64,000 nt of DNA. It comes from Bacillus aquiflavi. GTDB taxonomy: Bacteria > Bacillota > Bacilli > Bacillales > Cytobacillaceae. Both the position numbers and the translations under genes were made by a program. Location of the stretch: assembly GCF_019915265.1 (NCBI RefSeq), contig NZ_CP082780.1, forward strand, positions 1,674,001 through 1,738,000. Reading direction: 5' to 3'. Shown piece by piece: positions 50,501 to 59,757 of the stretch. The notes beneath the pieces are model-generated. The model was given only the letters and a program-made list of their open reading frames with translations, did no database searches and was not told the DNA's origin. The first letter of the stretch is position 1, and the number at the start of each line of letters is the position of its first letter.

Positions 50501-53500
50501 GAACTAACCGCGGAGAAATTTGTTCCAAACCCATTTGTCCCAGGAGAAAGAATGTATCGGACAGGGGATCTTGCGAGAATGCTGCCTGATGGAAATATTG
50601 AGTTTTTAGGCAGAATCGATCATCAAGTGAAAATACGTGGTCATAGAATTGAACTTGGTGAAATTGAGAATCAACTCCTAAAACATGGAGCAGTGAAAGA
50701 AGCTGTCGTGATCGCAAGAGAAGACAAAGACCACCAACCATACCTTTGTGCCTATTTCACTTCTAAAAAATCGAAGGATGCATCAATGACCAAAGAGATA
50801 AGAAAGCTTTTGGAACAAGTGCTTCCGGAGTATATGGTTCCTGCGTTTTTTGTTCAGCTGGATAAGCTACCGCTTACTGCAAATGGGAAAATAGACCGCA
50901 AGGCCTTACCAAAGCCTGACGGAAGTGAAATCGTTGGGACGACGGAGTATGAGGCGCCAAGAAATGAAGTGGAAGAAAAGCTTGTCTCGATTTGGCAAGA
51001 CATTTTAGGTGTAGAAAAGATTGGGATCAACCACCACTTCTTTGAAATGGGAGGACATTCTTTAAAAGCGACGACGATGGTGTCTAGAATCCATAAAGAA
51101 CTTATGGTTGAGCTTCCGTTACGGCAAGTTTTTCAAACGCCTACTATTAAAGGCATTGGAGAATTCATTCGTTCGACAAAAGAAAGTAAATTTTCAGCGA
51201 TCAAAAAAGCGGAAGAAAAAGATTATTATCCACTTTCATCTGCGCAAAGAAGGCTCTATATTTTAAACAAGATCGAAGGTCATGGAGTTTCTTATAATGT
51301 TCCTTTCGCGATGAAAATAACAGGTGATTTTGATCTACACCGATTGGAAAAAGCATTTTGTCAACTAATCGAAAGACATGAGGCGTTAAGAACTTCCTTT
51401 ATAATGGTAGATGGTGAGCCAGTTCAACGAATTGAAAAAGAAATAGACTTTAAAGTGATCTATCGAGAAGCAGATGCCACTCATCATGTAGACGAGATGA
51501 TAAACGAGTTAATTCAACCATTTGATCTAGAAAAAGCGCCCCTGTTACGAGTTGAAATGATCAAAACGAAGGAAGATGAGCACATCATGGTGCTCGATAT
51601 GCATCATATCATTTCAGACGGGGTATCAATGGGAATCTTTACACGGGAATTGGCTGAGTTATATGAGGGGAAAGAATTATCACCATTAAACCTTCAGTAC
51701 AAAGATTACTCTGCATGGCAAAGAGAGTTGTCCACAAAAGAAGAAATGAAGAGACAAGAAGCTTATTGGCTTAATCTCTTTAAAGATGAAGTACCTATGT
51801 TGAATATGCCGACAGACTATAAAAGACCGCCAATCCAAAGTACAGAAGGTGACCTTGTCCAGTTTGAAATCGACAGTGATCTAAGTGCCAATCTAAAGAA
51901 GATGGCAAAAGAACATGGTGTCACACTATATATGCTTCTTTTAGCTGGATATACTGCACTGCTTTCAAAATATACCGGTCAAGAGGATATCGTCGTAGGC
52001 TCCCCGATTGCGGGAAGACCTCATGATGACTTGAAAGATGTGATCGGAATGTTTGTCAATACCCTTGCGATGAGAAATTATCCAAAAGGGGACAAGTCAT
52101 TTTGTGATTACTTAACAGAAGTCAAAGAGACTGCCTTAAAAGCTTATGAAAATCAAGATTATCCTTTTGATGAACTAGTTGAAAAGCTGGATCTAACAAG
52201 AGATATGAGTAGAAGTGCGTTGTTTGATACGATGTTTGTCATGCAAAACTTTGATCATGATGAATTTGAGATGAAAGACTTAACCTTTGCGCCGTACGAA
52301 ATGGAAGCACATGTCTCTAAATTTGATTTGACCCTCACCGCTATTGAAGAAGATCAAAAAATCAAATGTGTATTGAATTACGGCACTAAACTATTTAAGA
52401 AAGAGACGATGGAAAGACTAGCGAAACATTTGATCCATATTTTCCAAGCAATCATCGATCAGCCTGAGCGAAGTCTTCACGACATTTCAATGCTTTCGGA
52501 AGAAGAAACCGAAAGGTTGTTATATGAGTTTAATGATACAAAAGCTTATTATCCGAAGGATAAAACGATCTCTCAATTATTTGAAGAACAGGTGAAGCGA
52601 ACGCCTCATCATGTGGCTATCAAGTTTGAAGACAAGAAGCTGACATATCTAGAACTCAATGAACAAGCCAACCAATTGGCAAGACTGCTTCAAGACAAAG
52701 GGGCAAAACCAGGGACAACAGTAGGAATAATGGTGGAAGTATCCCTCGAGATGATCATTGGAATGATGGCCGTATTAAAAACGGGAGCTGCCTATTTGCC
52801 AATTGACCCTGAACAATTGCACAAACGAACGAACGCCATTCTAAAAGACAGTGGTGCCAGCTTATTGATCGTAAAAGGGAATTTAAAGGAAACTCTCTGC
52901 TTTAATGGAGAAGTGATCCGTGTGGAAGACAGCTCTATCAAAGAAAGGGACACATCCAATTTAGCGGTGGATTACGTCTCCGATCAACATGCTTATCTTA
53001 TTTACACATCGGGATCGACCGGCACACCAAAAGGTGTCTTTATTCGACACTGTCATGTTGTGAACTATATGACATGGTTTACAACAGAAGCGAAGCTTCA
53101 AACAAAGGATAAGACGATGTTAATGTCTTCCTATGCTTTTGACTTAGGGTACACAAGTCTTTATTCAGCGCTTTTAAATGGGTGTGAGCTTCATCTTGTC
53201 AAAAAAAACGTCTATTCTAATGCCTACAAGGCATTAAAGTATATAAAAGAACAGCGAATCACTTATTTGAAACTGACACCTTCTCTCTTTAACGTGATGA
53301 TCAATGACCCAAGCTTCTCAGTTGATCGGAGCTGTGAAACCTTGCGGTTGGTCGTACTGGGCGGCGAGAAAATGAACCCAACAGACGTTGAAACGTTTTA
53401 TCAATATTATCCGAACCATGTAGTGATGAACCACTATGGACCTACAGAAGCGACAATCGGTTCGGTCTATCAGGTGATTGATTCTCATCATCTCGCTTCC

Positions 53501-56500
53501 TTCAACGAATGCCCAGTAATAGGCAGACCGATTCAAAATATGAGGGCATACGTAGTGGACAAGCAAATGAATCTCGTTCCAGAAGGTGTGTACGGAGAAT
53601 TGTGCCTAGCAGGGGAAGGAATAGCCAGCGGCTATTTAAACCGGGCGAACTTGACAGAAGAAAAGTTTGTTCAAAATCCGTTTGAACCGCATGAAAAAAT
53701 GTATCGAACAGGAGATCTTGTTCGAAGACTATCGGATGGCCGAATCGAGTTTGCGGGCCGAATCGACAGCCAAGTAAAAATAAGAGGATATCGAATCGAA
53801 CTGGAAGAAATCAAAAATCAGCTCGTTAAACATGAACAAATCCAAGAAGCATTTGTCATCGACCGGGAAGGGAAGAATGGCAGTAAGCACTTGTGTGCAT
53901 ATATTACATCCCGGAAGGAACTGTCGTTTGACGAATTAAGAGCGTATCTAACAGAAGAAGTACCAGATTACATGATTCCGTCTTATTTCGTTCGGATGGA
54001 ACAGATCCCGTTGACGCCAAATGGAAAGGTAGACCGAAAGGCCTTGCCGGAGCCAGATGTGAGTACAGGAGTAGACTATGTAGAGCCAAGAAATCAAGTA
54101 GAAGAAAAACTCGCGCAAGTATGGGAGGACATATTAGAAGTCGAGCCAATCGGGATTACTCATAACTTCTTTGCCTCTGGGGGAGACTCGATCAAAGCTT
54201 TACAAATTATCTCCCAATTATCAAGAGAAGGCATCGCTTTAGAGATGAAAGATTTATTTACTTACCCAGAGATTAGGCTTTTAAGTAGCTATGTCAAAAC
54301 AGAAACAATCAACCAACCATCGTATGACATCGAAACAGGAGAAGTTTTCCTTACTCCAATTCAAAAGGCGTATTTTATAGGAGGGAAAGAAGACTTAAAC
54401 CATTATAATCATGCCATCATGTTGTACCGAAAAGACGGATTCTGTGCGGAGATGGTTCAGGAAGTTCTTGAAGAAATGATGAAGCATCATGATGCCTTAA
54501 GAATGATCTATCAAGAAGAGAAGGATGAGGTGCTTCCATATAATCGAGGAGTAGAAGAAAATCAGTTTGGCTTTTATGTGTATGATCTTTCGAAAGAGGA
54601 CGATCTTGATGAGAAAGTTCATGAACTTGCGACTAGATTACAAAAAAAGCTCGATATAACAGAAGGTCCTCTTATGAATGCGGCTCTGTTTCAAACGGAT
54701 AAAGGCGATCACCTGTTGCTTATCATCCATCACCTCGTAGTAGATGGAATCTCTTGGAGAATTATATTAGAAGATTTAGCACTCGGATATAGTCAATTAG
54801 TGAAAGGTGAAAAAATAACGTTTTATCCAAAAACGACTTCTTATAAAGAATATGCTTCTCAGCTCCATGAGTACGCTAAAAGTGAAAAGCTGCTTAAAGA
54901 AAAGAGCTATTGGTTGGATGTATTAAAGGAAAAAGTAGATTTTCTAGAAACGAAAGAGACTGTCGAATCATTTAAATACGAAGATAGTCAGACCTTTAGT
55001 ACAGTTCTTGAAAAAGAAGAAACAAGACAGCTGTTAAGGGAAACAAACAAAGCATATCATACCGAGATCAACGATCTCTTAATTACGGCTCTTTTAATGG
55101 CCGCATGCCGTGTAACAGGTGAAAATCGAATGAGATTTAGCATGGAAGGTCACGGAAGAGAACAGATCATCGCAGGAATAGATATGAGTCGAACAGTCGG
55201 ATGGTTTACGACTAAATATCCTGTATTCATTGACTTAGGAAATGAACATGATCTGTCAATGGTCATTAAAATGGTCAAGGAATCTTTAAGAAAAATTCCT
55301 CATAAAGGGATCGGCTACGGGATATTAAAGTATTTGACTGAAGACAAAGACTTATGGAATGGAGAACAGCCGCCTATCTTATTTAATTATTTAGGTCAAA
55401 TGGATAAAGAACTCAATAACACCGTCTTTTCTTCTTCATGGCTCCCGACAGGAGAATCGATTGGCGGCAAACGCACAAGAGAAAATGCCATGGAAATAAA
55501 TGCGGTTGTCTTAGGCGGACGATTAATGATCGATACGACCTATAATACAACAGTCTATAGCGAAGACGTTGTCAAGGAATTTATGGAGGTATACAAAGAA
55601 TCCCTTCACACCGTGATTGATCATTGTGTCTCTAAAGAAAGGGCTGAAAAAACGCCAGTTGATTATGGAGATAAGGAATTAAGCCTCCAACAGTTAGAAA
55701 GTATTCAAACAAAATATAACGATTTTGAAATAGAGAAAATCTATCCATTGGCAAATATGCAGCAGGGGATGTTATTCCATGCATTAGAAGATCAACAATC
55801 AGGCGCATACTTTGAACAAATGGTCATCGACGTGAAAGGATCGATAAATGCAGATTTATTTGAAGAAAGTTTAAATGACATCATGAAGCGACATGAAATT
55901 CTTCGGACAGCCATTGAATATGAAATAACAGAAAAACCAAGGAATGTCATTCTAAAAGATCGCAAGATCGGATTTAAATACCGTGATATTCGCCGCCAAA
56001 AGGTTGAACAACAACAGGAAAGCATAAAAGAATATATGAAACAAGACCGAGAAAGAGGGTTTGATTTTACTCAAGACCCGTTAATCCGATTGGAGCTCAT
56101 TCAAACCGGTGAAGAGGCTTATACAATCATTTGGAGTAATCATCACATCTTATTTGATGGATGGGGCCGCGGCATTATTTTAGGAGAGTTGTTCCATATT
56201 TATGGAAACAAACGGGCAGGGCGAGAACAGCTTTTAGCAGAGCCAAAACCGTATAGTGACTATATTAAGTGGTTGGAAGAACAAACAAAAGAAGACGGAA
56301 TTCATTATTGGAAGCACTATTTAGAAGGTTATCAAAAACAAGCTAAAATTCCATCATTCAAAAGGGATCGAAGTCCAAGCGGTGATCATTACAAAGAGAA
56401 GGTTCTTGCGCTTTCAAACGAATTGACGACGAAAATGACCGCTTTGGCCAATCGAAACCATGTCACATTAAATACCCTCTTACAAAGTGCGTGGGGGATT

Positions 56501-59500
56501 CTTTTAGCTAAGTACAACGAGACAGACGACGTCGTATTTGGTTCTGTAGTTTCTGGAAGAGACGCCAAAGTCGCCGGAATTGAAAAGATGGTGGGGCTGT
56601 TTATCAATGCAATCCCAACGAGAATAAAGATGGAAGCTCACGAAAGCTTGAAAGATCTTTTCAAGAGGGTTCAAGAACAAGCAATAGAAAGTCAAGCATA
56701 TAGTTACATGAATTTATCAGATGTTCAGTCCCTTAGTGAACTAAAACGGGATTTACTTGATCATGTGATGATCTTTGAAAATTATGCCTTTGATGAACGC
56801 AAGCAAGAAGAAAGTGACATTGGCTTTATGTTCAAGGACATAAAGGGGAATGAACAAACTAATTATGGCTTTACAATCGTGGCCATTCCTGGGGAACAGC
56901 TCATTTTAAAGCTGGCTTATGATGAAAATCTCTATCCAGAAACAATCATCGAGAACATGACAAATCATTTAACAAATGTGATTGAGCAGCTTGTACAGGA
57001 TGAGGATCAGAAAGTAAGTCAAATCGAACTTCTTTCAGGGGAAGAAAAACATCTCCTATTAAATGAGTTCAATAACACTAAAGCCGATTATCCGAAGGAT
57101 AAAACCATTTATGAGCTATTCGAGGAACAAGTTGATCGCACGCCAGACAATGTGGCTGTCGTCTTTGAAGACAAGCAGCTTACGTATCGAGAGCTGAACG
57201 AAAAATCAAATCAAGTAGCGAGACTGCTTCAGGAAAAAGGGGTTCAGCCAGACACAATCGTAGGTATTATGATCGAACGTTCTTTAGAAATGATCGTAGG
57301 AATGATGGGGATTCTAAAGTCCGGGGCAGCGTATTTACCGATAGACCTTGAATATCCAGAAGAGCGAATCAAGTACATGGTTGAAGATAGTGGAACGAAT
57401 ATTATCCTTACAAACAGGGAAACGGCAGTAAAATTTAAAAAGAAAGAAGTCGTATTTTTAGATGAGGATTTTAATCATTATTCCACTAAAAACGTAAAGG
57501 AAAGAAGCAATTTTGACAACCTTGCTTATATTATTTATACTTCGGGTTCTACTGGTAAACCAAAAGGTACTATGATTAAGCATAGAGGCTTAGCCAATTA
57601 TATAATATGGGCAAATAAAGTATATGTAAAAGGCGACGTTCTAGATTTTGCTTTGTATTCGTCATTCTCATTTGATCTTACTGTTACTTCAATATTTACA
57701 CCTTTAATTTCTGGTAATAAAATTGTTATTTATGGAAATGACGGGGATGAACCAATAATAAGAAAAATATTTAAAGAAAATAAAGTCGGTATAGTCAAAC
57801 TGACACCATCACACTTAAGTTTGATAAAAGATATTGATAACAGTAATTCAAGTATTAAACGTTTGATATTAGGAGGAGAAAATTTAAAAACTGAATTAGC
57901 AAAAGAGGTTTTTCAAAGTTTCAATCATCATGTTGAAATTTATAATGAATATGGACCTACAGAAACAACTGTTGGCTGTATGATTTATAAATATGACTTT
58001 AATCGAGATCATGATCATTCTATACCAATTGGAAAGCCAGCTGATAATGTTCAAATTTATATTTTAGATCATAATCAAGAGGTATTACCGATTGGCCTAA
58101 CAGGGGAACTTTATATAAGTGGTGATGGTGTTGCCGCTGGTTATCTAAATAGACCAGAATTAACATCCGAAAAATTCATACCAAACCCATATGTTCCAGG
58201 TCAAAGAATGTATCGAACGGGAGATCTTGCAAGGCTCTTGCCGAATGGAAATATAGAGTTTTTAGGAAGAATTGACCATCAAGTGAAAATTCGCGGATAT
58301 CGAATTGAACTAGGTGAAATAGAACACCAAATAGCAAAGGTTAGTAATGTCAAAGAAAATATAGTTGTTGCAAGAGGAAATGGCGAAAATAATCAGCATC
58401 TTTGTGCATATGTAGTTTTAGAAAATGCTGAGGAAGATACGTTTACAGAAGTGAAGGAACATTTATCAAAAGAGCTTCCTCATTATATGATACCAGCATT
58501 TTTTGAACAGCTTAACAAATTGCCTTTAACAACAAACGGGAAGGTGGATATCAATGCCTTGCCTATGCCGGATGGAAATGTTAATAAAAGGTCTGAATAT
58601 GAACCGCCAAGAAATAATTTAGAAGAAAAACTTGTTAACATATGGGAAGAGATTCTGAATATTAAAGGAATAGGCATAAATACTAATTTGTTTGAGATCG
58701 GAGCAAATTCCTTAAATGTTATGACATTTGTTTCAAAGTTATTCACAGAGTTGCATTTCCGAATACCATTTAAAGATATATTTGATAAACCTACAATTCG
58801 AAGCTTATCAAAATTCTTAGAAAATGCTAAAGAAACGTTAAAAGATTATACGGATGATTGTATTCAACTTAGCAGCTCTACAATAAGCGATAAAAAATTA
58901 TTTTGCTTTCCACCAGCTGCTTCAATTGGAATAGCATATATGGGACTAGCAAAGCACCTAAAACGATATTCAGTTTACAGTTTTAATTTTATTAAATCCG
59001 AAAATAGAATTAAACAATATGTCAAAGAAATAAAAAAGATTCAACCAAAAGGACCATATACATTAGTCGGATATTCAGCAGGTGGAATTCTTGCATTTGA
59101 TGTGGCTAAAGAGTTGAATAAGCAAGGATACGTAGTCGAAGACCTTATTCTAATTGATTCAAAATATCGGACAACCGTAAAAAAAAATCGTTTAACAGAG
59201 GAAGAATGTAAGAAAGAGCTTTATGAGAAATTTAATCTTAAACGCTATAAAGATTTAGAGCAATTAGTAACTAACTATTTAATGGAATTAGTAATGAAAT
59301 CCTATATGTATATACACAACTCAATAACAGATGGCAGTATTGACGGAAACATAAGTTATATTAAATCGGTAAAAGAAAAAGATGACGATGATATTTTATT
59401 ATGGTCAAATGCAACAACGAAAAAATTTAGAGTCATTCAAGGATTTGGTACTCACAGTGAAATGTTATCAAATTCAAATCCTGAAATGATTGAAAAGAAT

Positions 59501-59542
59501 GCTAATATTATAAATGAAATATTAGCATTTCAAACAGTGTAA
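44285..59542 (+). CDS. bacC: bacC part 2: C2 end, modules X-E, His, Asp-E, Asn and TE
   Basis: Real sequence in this frame starts at about 44209 (RPPIQSTEGD). A2 (44.91-46.40 kb) code DAGTIGAVAK, T2, E2 (46.68-48.02 kb, HHLVVDGVSWR). C3 with HHHILMDGW. A3 (49.41-50.90 kb) code DSELTAEVCK, exactly His. T3, C4. A4 (52.52-54.06 kb) code DLTKVGHIGK, exactly Asp. T4 (FFASGGDSIKAL), E4, C5. A5 (57.04-58.56 kb) code DLTKIGEVGK, one conservative change from Asn (DLTKLGEVGK). T5 has GANSLNVM. The thioesterase (58.88-59.54 kb) has GYSAGGILAFD and a His in GTHSEML, and should release the peptide by cyclisation. This 5085-codon frame is uninterrupted and acts as the reference for the broken bacA copy. 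Confidence 0.96.
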   Translation: MAKEHGVTLYMLLLAGYTALLSKYTGQEDIVVGSPIAGRPHDDLKDVIGMFVNTLAMRNYPTGDKSFCDYLTEVKETALKAYENQDYPFDELVEKLDLERDTSRSALFDTMFVLQNLDTSNENMKGLKFETYENKVNIAKFDLTLSAIESNNSINFGLEYCTKLFKRETIERISGHFVNLLKETVSNPEIKLDQIELLSGEEKHLLLNEFNNTKADYPKDKTIYELFEEQVDRTPDNVAVVFEDKQLTYRELNEKSNQVARLLQKKGVQPDTIVGIMVERSLEMIVGMMGILKSGAAYLPIDLESPEERIKYMVEDSGTKLVLTQAHLFEKLDFAGNERVSKIAIDDETINNQKRTNLERDSNRDHLAYVIYTSGSTGSPKGVLIEHHSLVNLCHWYVDFHEIKESDRITNYLKISFDASIGEIFPCLITGATLYVLNPNIRLEMDKLNDYMNHNGITVATLPCKVSEQFILQENDSLRMLIVGGEKLKVNQDTRYQIVNAYGPTENTVATTSFLVDRKSHHIPIGKPLYNTNIYIVNKNSHICPIGVIGELCVSGEGLARGYLNNPTLTAEKFVENPFVSGEKMYRTGDLARWMPDGNIEFLGRVDHQVKIRGYRIELGEIESQLLKHEDIKEAVVIAREDEENHAYLCGYIVSEKQLPSTKIREFLEKELPHYMIPAYFVQLDRLPLTSNDKVDRKALPEPDRNNQSGVKYEAPRNQVEATLVGIFGDILGIEDIGIDHNFFVSGGDSIKALQIVSKLSRVNLKLEVKDLFANPKIKNLSKYVKRQKKLQKPYEIVEGKVELTPIQKWYFDNNKEELDHFNQSFMLFRKEGFDKERIVRVFNKILEHHDALRMIYEEKDGDIVQYNRGYSENLFDLYMYDIRGLDNKAERIYKLATNIQKKSSIKDGKIVNLCLFQSDEGDHLLIAIHHLVVDGVSWRILFEDFETLYSQELKGQKLDIGYKSDSFKQFACKLKEYAHSKKLLNEKEYWQSVAKAKVKFIPRKKEMNRDTFENSKTISISLNREKTMNLLRKANRAYSTEINDILLTSLLVGTRELTGENRIKINMEGHGREDILDDVDISRTVGWFTTMYPVLINLGNEKEISTNIKMVKEILRKIPNKGIGFGILKYLTKDNELLNEQKAPISFNYLGEMGHDVNRNEFSSSKFSYGESIGGKISRNNSIEINSVIINNELFINTTFNELEYDEVTIKNLNENFKESLEKIIDHCLSKTEVEKTPYDYGDTKLTLSELEAIKEKYSHSNIEKIYPLANMQKGMLFHALENKKSKAYFEQTVMDIKGYIDEEVLENSFNKIMQRYELLRASFEYETVEEPRHVIIEDRKIIFRFFDIREKDTTEKDIFIKKYREQDKEKGFNLSIDTLIRVCLVRTDEDLYKLIWSHHHILMDGWCLGIILGELFTIYGKRISGEKYELPETKPYSDYIKWLKEQDTEEGRTYWKHYLSGYEEKAEIPKLNSAKSNKEYVRKEKVIEFSSELTNEITKLANRNNVTFNTVFQSIWGTILARYNNTEEVVFGTIVSGREAPVDGIEKMIGLFINALPIRIIIGRNSKFKEILKTVQSDAITSNNYNYMNLAEVQAMSELNKDLIDHIIVFENYAVDERVSGHGKMDIGFNVEDLNAEEQSNYSFSIAVTPGEKLNLVLTYDGNVYDDEIIDNIGLHIEKVTEQVVADENKKISEIDIISDEEKTVLLYKFNDTEADYPKEKTIHQLFEEQVERTPENMAVVFKDKKLTYRELNEKSNQIAALLREKGVKPNTVVGIMVERSLEMIVGILAILKAGGAYLPIDPDYPEDRITYMIEDSGIKVLLKKEHKKVNGDLICIDMNVEETEEKFTGKLPNVNNSSDMAYIIYTSGSTGKPKGVVVNHQSILNTLCWRKKSYQYSESDITLQVPTFSFDSSVEDIFTTLISGARLVLIEDLRLNFNKFIDTIQNNKVTNLLVVPSFYNSLLNTIDNPLENLRFVTIAGEGFNENLIKKHFEKMPQVRLFNEYGPSENSVCSTLYELKQGDQKALIGKPITNNKVYIINREDDLAPLGVAGELCVSGEGLARGYLNRPELTAEKFVPNPFVPGERMYRTGDLARMLPDGNIEFLGRIDHQVKIRGHRIELGEIENQLLKHGAVKEAVVIAREDKDHQPYLCAYFTSKKSKDASMTKEIRKLLEQVLPEYMVPAFFVQLDKLPLTANGKIDRKALPKPDGSEIVGTTEYEAPRNEVEEKLVSIWQDILGVEKIGINHHFFEMGGHSLKATTMVSRIHKELMVELPLRQVFQTPTIKGIGEFIRSTKESKFSAIKKAEEKDYYPLSSAQRRLYILNKIEGHGVSYNVPFAMKITGDFDLHRLEKAFCQLIERHEALRTSFIMVDGEPVQRIEKEIDFKVIYREADATHHVDEMINELIQPFDLEKAPLLRVEMIKTKEDEHIMVLDMHHIISDGVSMGIFTRELAELYEGKELSPLNLQYKDYSAWQRELSTKEEMKRQEAYWLNLFKDEVPMLNMPTDYKRPPIQSTEGDLVQFEIDSDLSANLKKMAKEHGVTLYMLLLAGYTALLSKYTGQEDIVVGSPIAGRPHDDLKDVIGMFVNTLAMRNYPKGDKSFCDYLTEVKETALKAYENQDYPFDELVEKLDLTRDMSRSALFDTMFVMQNFDHDEFEMKDLTFAPYEMEAHVSKFDLTLTAIEEDQKIKCVLNYGTKLFKKETMERLAKHLIHIFQAIIDQPERSLHDISMLSEEETERLLYEFNDTKAYYPKDKTISQLFEEQVKRTPHHVAIKFEDKKLTYLELNEQANQLARLLQDKGAKPGTTVGIMVEVSLEMIIGMMAVLKTGAAYLPIDPEQLHKRTNAILKDSGASLLIVKGNLKETLCFNGEVIRVEDSSIKERDTSNLAVDYVSDQHAYLIYTSGSTGTPKGVFIRHCHVVNYMTWFTTEAKLQTKDKTMLMSSYAFDLGYTSLYSALLNGCELHLVKKNVYSNAYKALKYIKEQRITYLKLTPSLFNVMINDPSFSVDRSCETLRLVVLGGEKMNPTDVETFYQYYPNHVVMNHYGPTEATIGSVYQVIDSHHLASFNECPVIGRPIQNMRAYVVDKQMNLVPEGVYGELCLAGEGIASGYLNRANLTEEKFVQNPFEPHEKMYRTGDLVRRLSDGRIEFAGRIDSQVKIRGYRIELEEIKNQLVKHEQIQEAFVIDREGKNGSKHLCAYITSRKELSFDELRAYLTEEVPDYMIPSYFVRMEQIPLTPNGKVDRKALPEPDVSTGVDYVEPRNQVEEKLAQVWEDILEVEPIGITHNFFASGGDSIKALQIISQLSREGIALEMKDLFTYPEIRLLSSYVKTETINQPSYDIETGEVFLTPIQKAYFIGGKEDLNHYNHAIMLYRKDGFCAEMVQEVLEEMMKHHDALRMIYQEEKDEVLPYNRGVEENQFGFYVYDLSKEDDLDEKVHELATRLQKKLDITEGPLMNAALFQTDKGDHLLLIIHHLVVDGISWRIILEDLALGYSQLVKGEKITFYPKTTSYKEYASQLHEYAKSEKLLKEKSYWLDVLKEKVDFLETKETVESFKYEDSQTFSTVLEKEETRQLLRETNKAYHTEINDLLITALLMAACRVTGENRMRFSMEGHGREQIIAGIDMSRTVGWFTTKYPVFIDLGNEHDLSMVIKMVKESLRKIPHKGIGYGILKYLTEDKDLWNGEQPPILFNYLGQMDKELNNTVFSSSWLPTGESIGGKRTRENAMEINAVVLGGRLMIDTTYNTTVYSEDVVKEFMEVYKESLHTVIDHCVSKERAEKTPVDYGDKELSLQQLESIQTKYNDFEIEKIYPLANMQQGMLFHALEDQQSGAYFEQMVIDVKGSINADLFEESLNDIMKRHEILRTAIEYEITEKPRNVILKDRKIGFKYRDIRRQKVEQQQESIKEYMKQDRERGFDFTQDPLIRLELIQTGEEAYTIIWSNHHILFDGWGRGIILGELFHIYGNKRAGREQLLAEPKPYSDYIKWLEEQTKEDGIHYWKHYLEGYQKQAKIPSFKRDRSPSGDHYKEKVLALSNELTTKMTALANRNHVTLNTLLQSAWGILLAKYNETDDVVFGSVVSGRDAKVAGIEKMVGLFINAIPTRIKMEAHESLKDLFKRVQEQAIESQAYSYMNLSDVQSLSELKRDLLDHVMIFENYAFDERKQEESDIGFMFKDIKGNEQTNYGFTIVAIPGEQLILKLAYDENLYPETIIENMTNHLTNVIEQLVQDEDQKVSQIELLSGEEKHLLLNEFNNTKADYPKDKTIYELFEEQVDRTPDNVAVVFEDKQLTYRELNEKSNQVARLLQEKGVQPDTIVGIMIERSLEMIVGMMGILKSGAAYLPIDLEYPEERIKYMVEDSGTNIILTNRETAVKFKKKEVVFLDEDFNHYSTKNVKERSNFDNLAYIIYTSGSTGKPKGTMIKHRGLANYIIWANKVYVKGDVLDFALYSSFSFDLTVTSIFTPLISGNKIVIYGNDGDEPIIRKIFKENKVGIVKLTPSHLSLIKDIDNSNSSIKRLILGGENLKTELAKEVFQSFNHHVEIYNEYGPTETTVGCMIYKYDFNRDHDHSIPIGKPADNVQIYILDHNQEVLPIGLTGELYISGDGVAAGYLNRPELTSEKFIPNPYVPGQRMYRTGDLARLLPNGNIEFLGRIDHQVKIRGYRIELGEIEHQIAKVSNVKENIVVARGNGENNQHLCAYVVLENAEEDTFTEVKEHLSKELPHYMIPAFFEQLNKLPLTTNGKVDINALPMPDGNVNKRSEYEPPRNNLEEKLVNIWEEILNIKGIGINTNLFEIGANSLNVMTFVSKLFTELHFRIPFKDIFDKPTIRSLSKFLENAKETLKDYTDDCIQLSSSTISDKKLFCFPPAASIGIAYMGLAKHLKRYSVYSFNFIKSENRIKQYVKEIKKIQPKGPYTLVGYSAGGILAFDVAKELNKQGYVVEDLILIDSKYRTTVKKNRLTEEECKKELYEKFNLKRYKDLEQLVTNYLMELVMKSYMYIHNSITDGSIDGNISYIKSVKEKDDDDILLWSNATTKKFRVIQGFGTHSEMLSNSNPEMIEKNANIINEILAFQTV
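44863..46438 (+). repeat. Repeat R2 (A-X domain), copy in bacC
   Basis: Partner of 30155-31732, with the frame intact. It is the adenylation domain of the residue-9 module. Confidence 0.92.
50432..57390 (+). repeat. Large intragenic repeat R1, copy in bacC
   Basis: Intact-frame partner of 23549-30526. The match starts in the A3(His) C-terminal subdomain (ATTAGGAGTCGCAGG) and stops in A5(Asn) after GAAGATAG, where this copy diverges into the Asn pocket region. Confidence 0.93.
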
Positions 59543-59554
59543 CCATTATAGGGC

Positions 59555-59593
59555 TGCCTTAAAAGTCATAAATATGACTTTTAAGGACAGCTC
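59555..59593 (+). terminator. Terminator after bacC
   Basis: CCTTAAAAGTCATA pairs with TATGACTTTTAAGG (14 bp, 2-nt loop), extended by GCTG/CAGC across a single bulge, and followed by TCTTTCTCGTATTTTT. It closes the synthetase operon. Confidence 0.85.
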
Positions 59594-59757
59594 TTTCTCG
59601 TATTTTTAAAGAAAAACGGAACATAAAAGCGATTTTTTAACTTCTTTCATCTGCTTTATTTTAATGACTTTGACAGCGCCGAAATCGTTAGTTTATTCAC
59701 TTTGATTTCGTCTAACGACGAAGGAAAGTTGCCTTAGAGCACTGTGATATCATCATA

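Larger units (their letters stand above)
40444..59542 (+). pseudogene. bacC: bacC-like bacitracin synthetase 3 (five modules plus thioesterase), one frameshift
   Basis: Removing one A gives 6366 codons, against 6359 aa for B. licheniformis BacC as I recall it. Order: C-A(Ile)-T, C-A(X)-T-E, C-A(His)-T, C-A(Asp)-T-E, C-A(Asn)-T-TE. C-domain types match the stereochemistry: C1, C3 and C5 are the MLFHAL/DGW D-acceptor type and follow E domains, while C2 and C4 are the MHHIISDG L type. The only lesion is five A at about 44204-44208 where the other copies have four. A homopolymer of this kind makes a sequencing error likely. The terminator at 59555 follows. Confidence 0.92.

Noticed and set aside
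59640-59757. Short minus-strand frame ending in LTISALSKSLK downstream of adh
   Set aside because: About 25 codons, bounded by stops, with no start or ribosome site and no recognised family.
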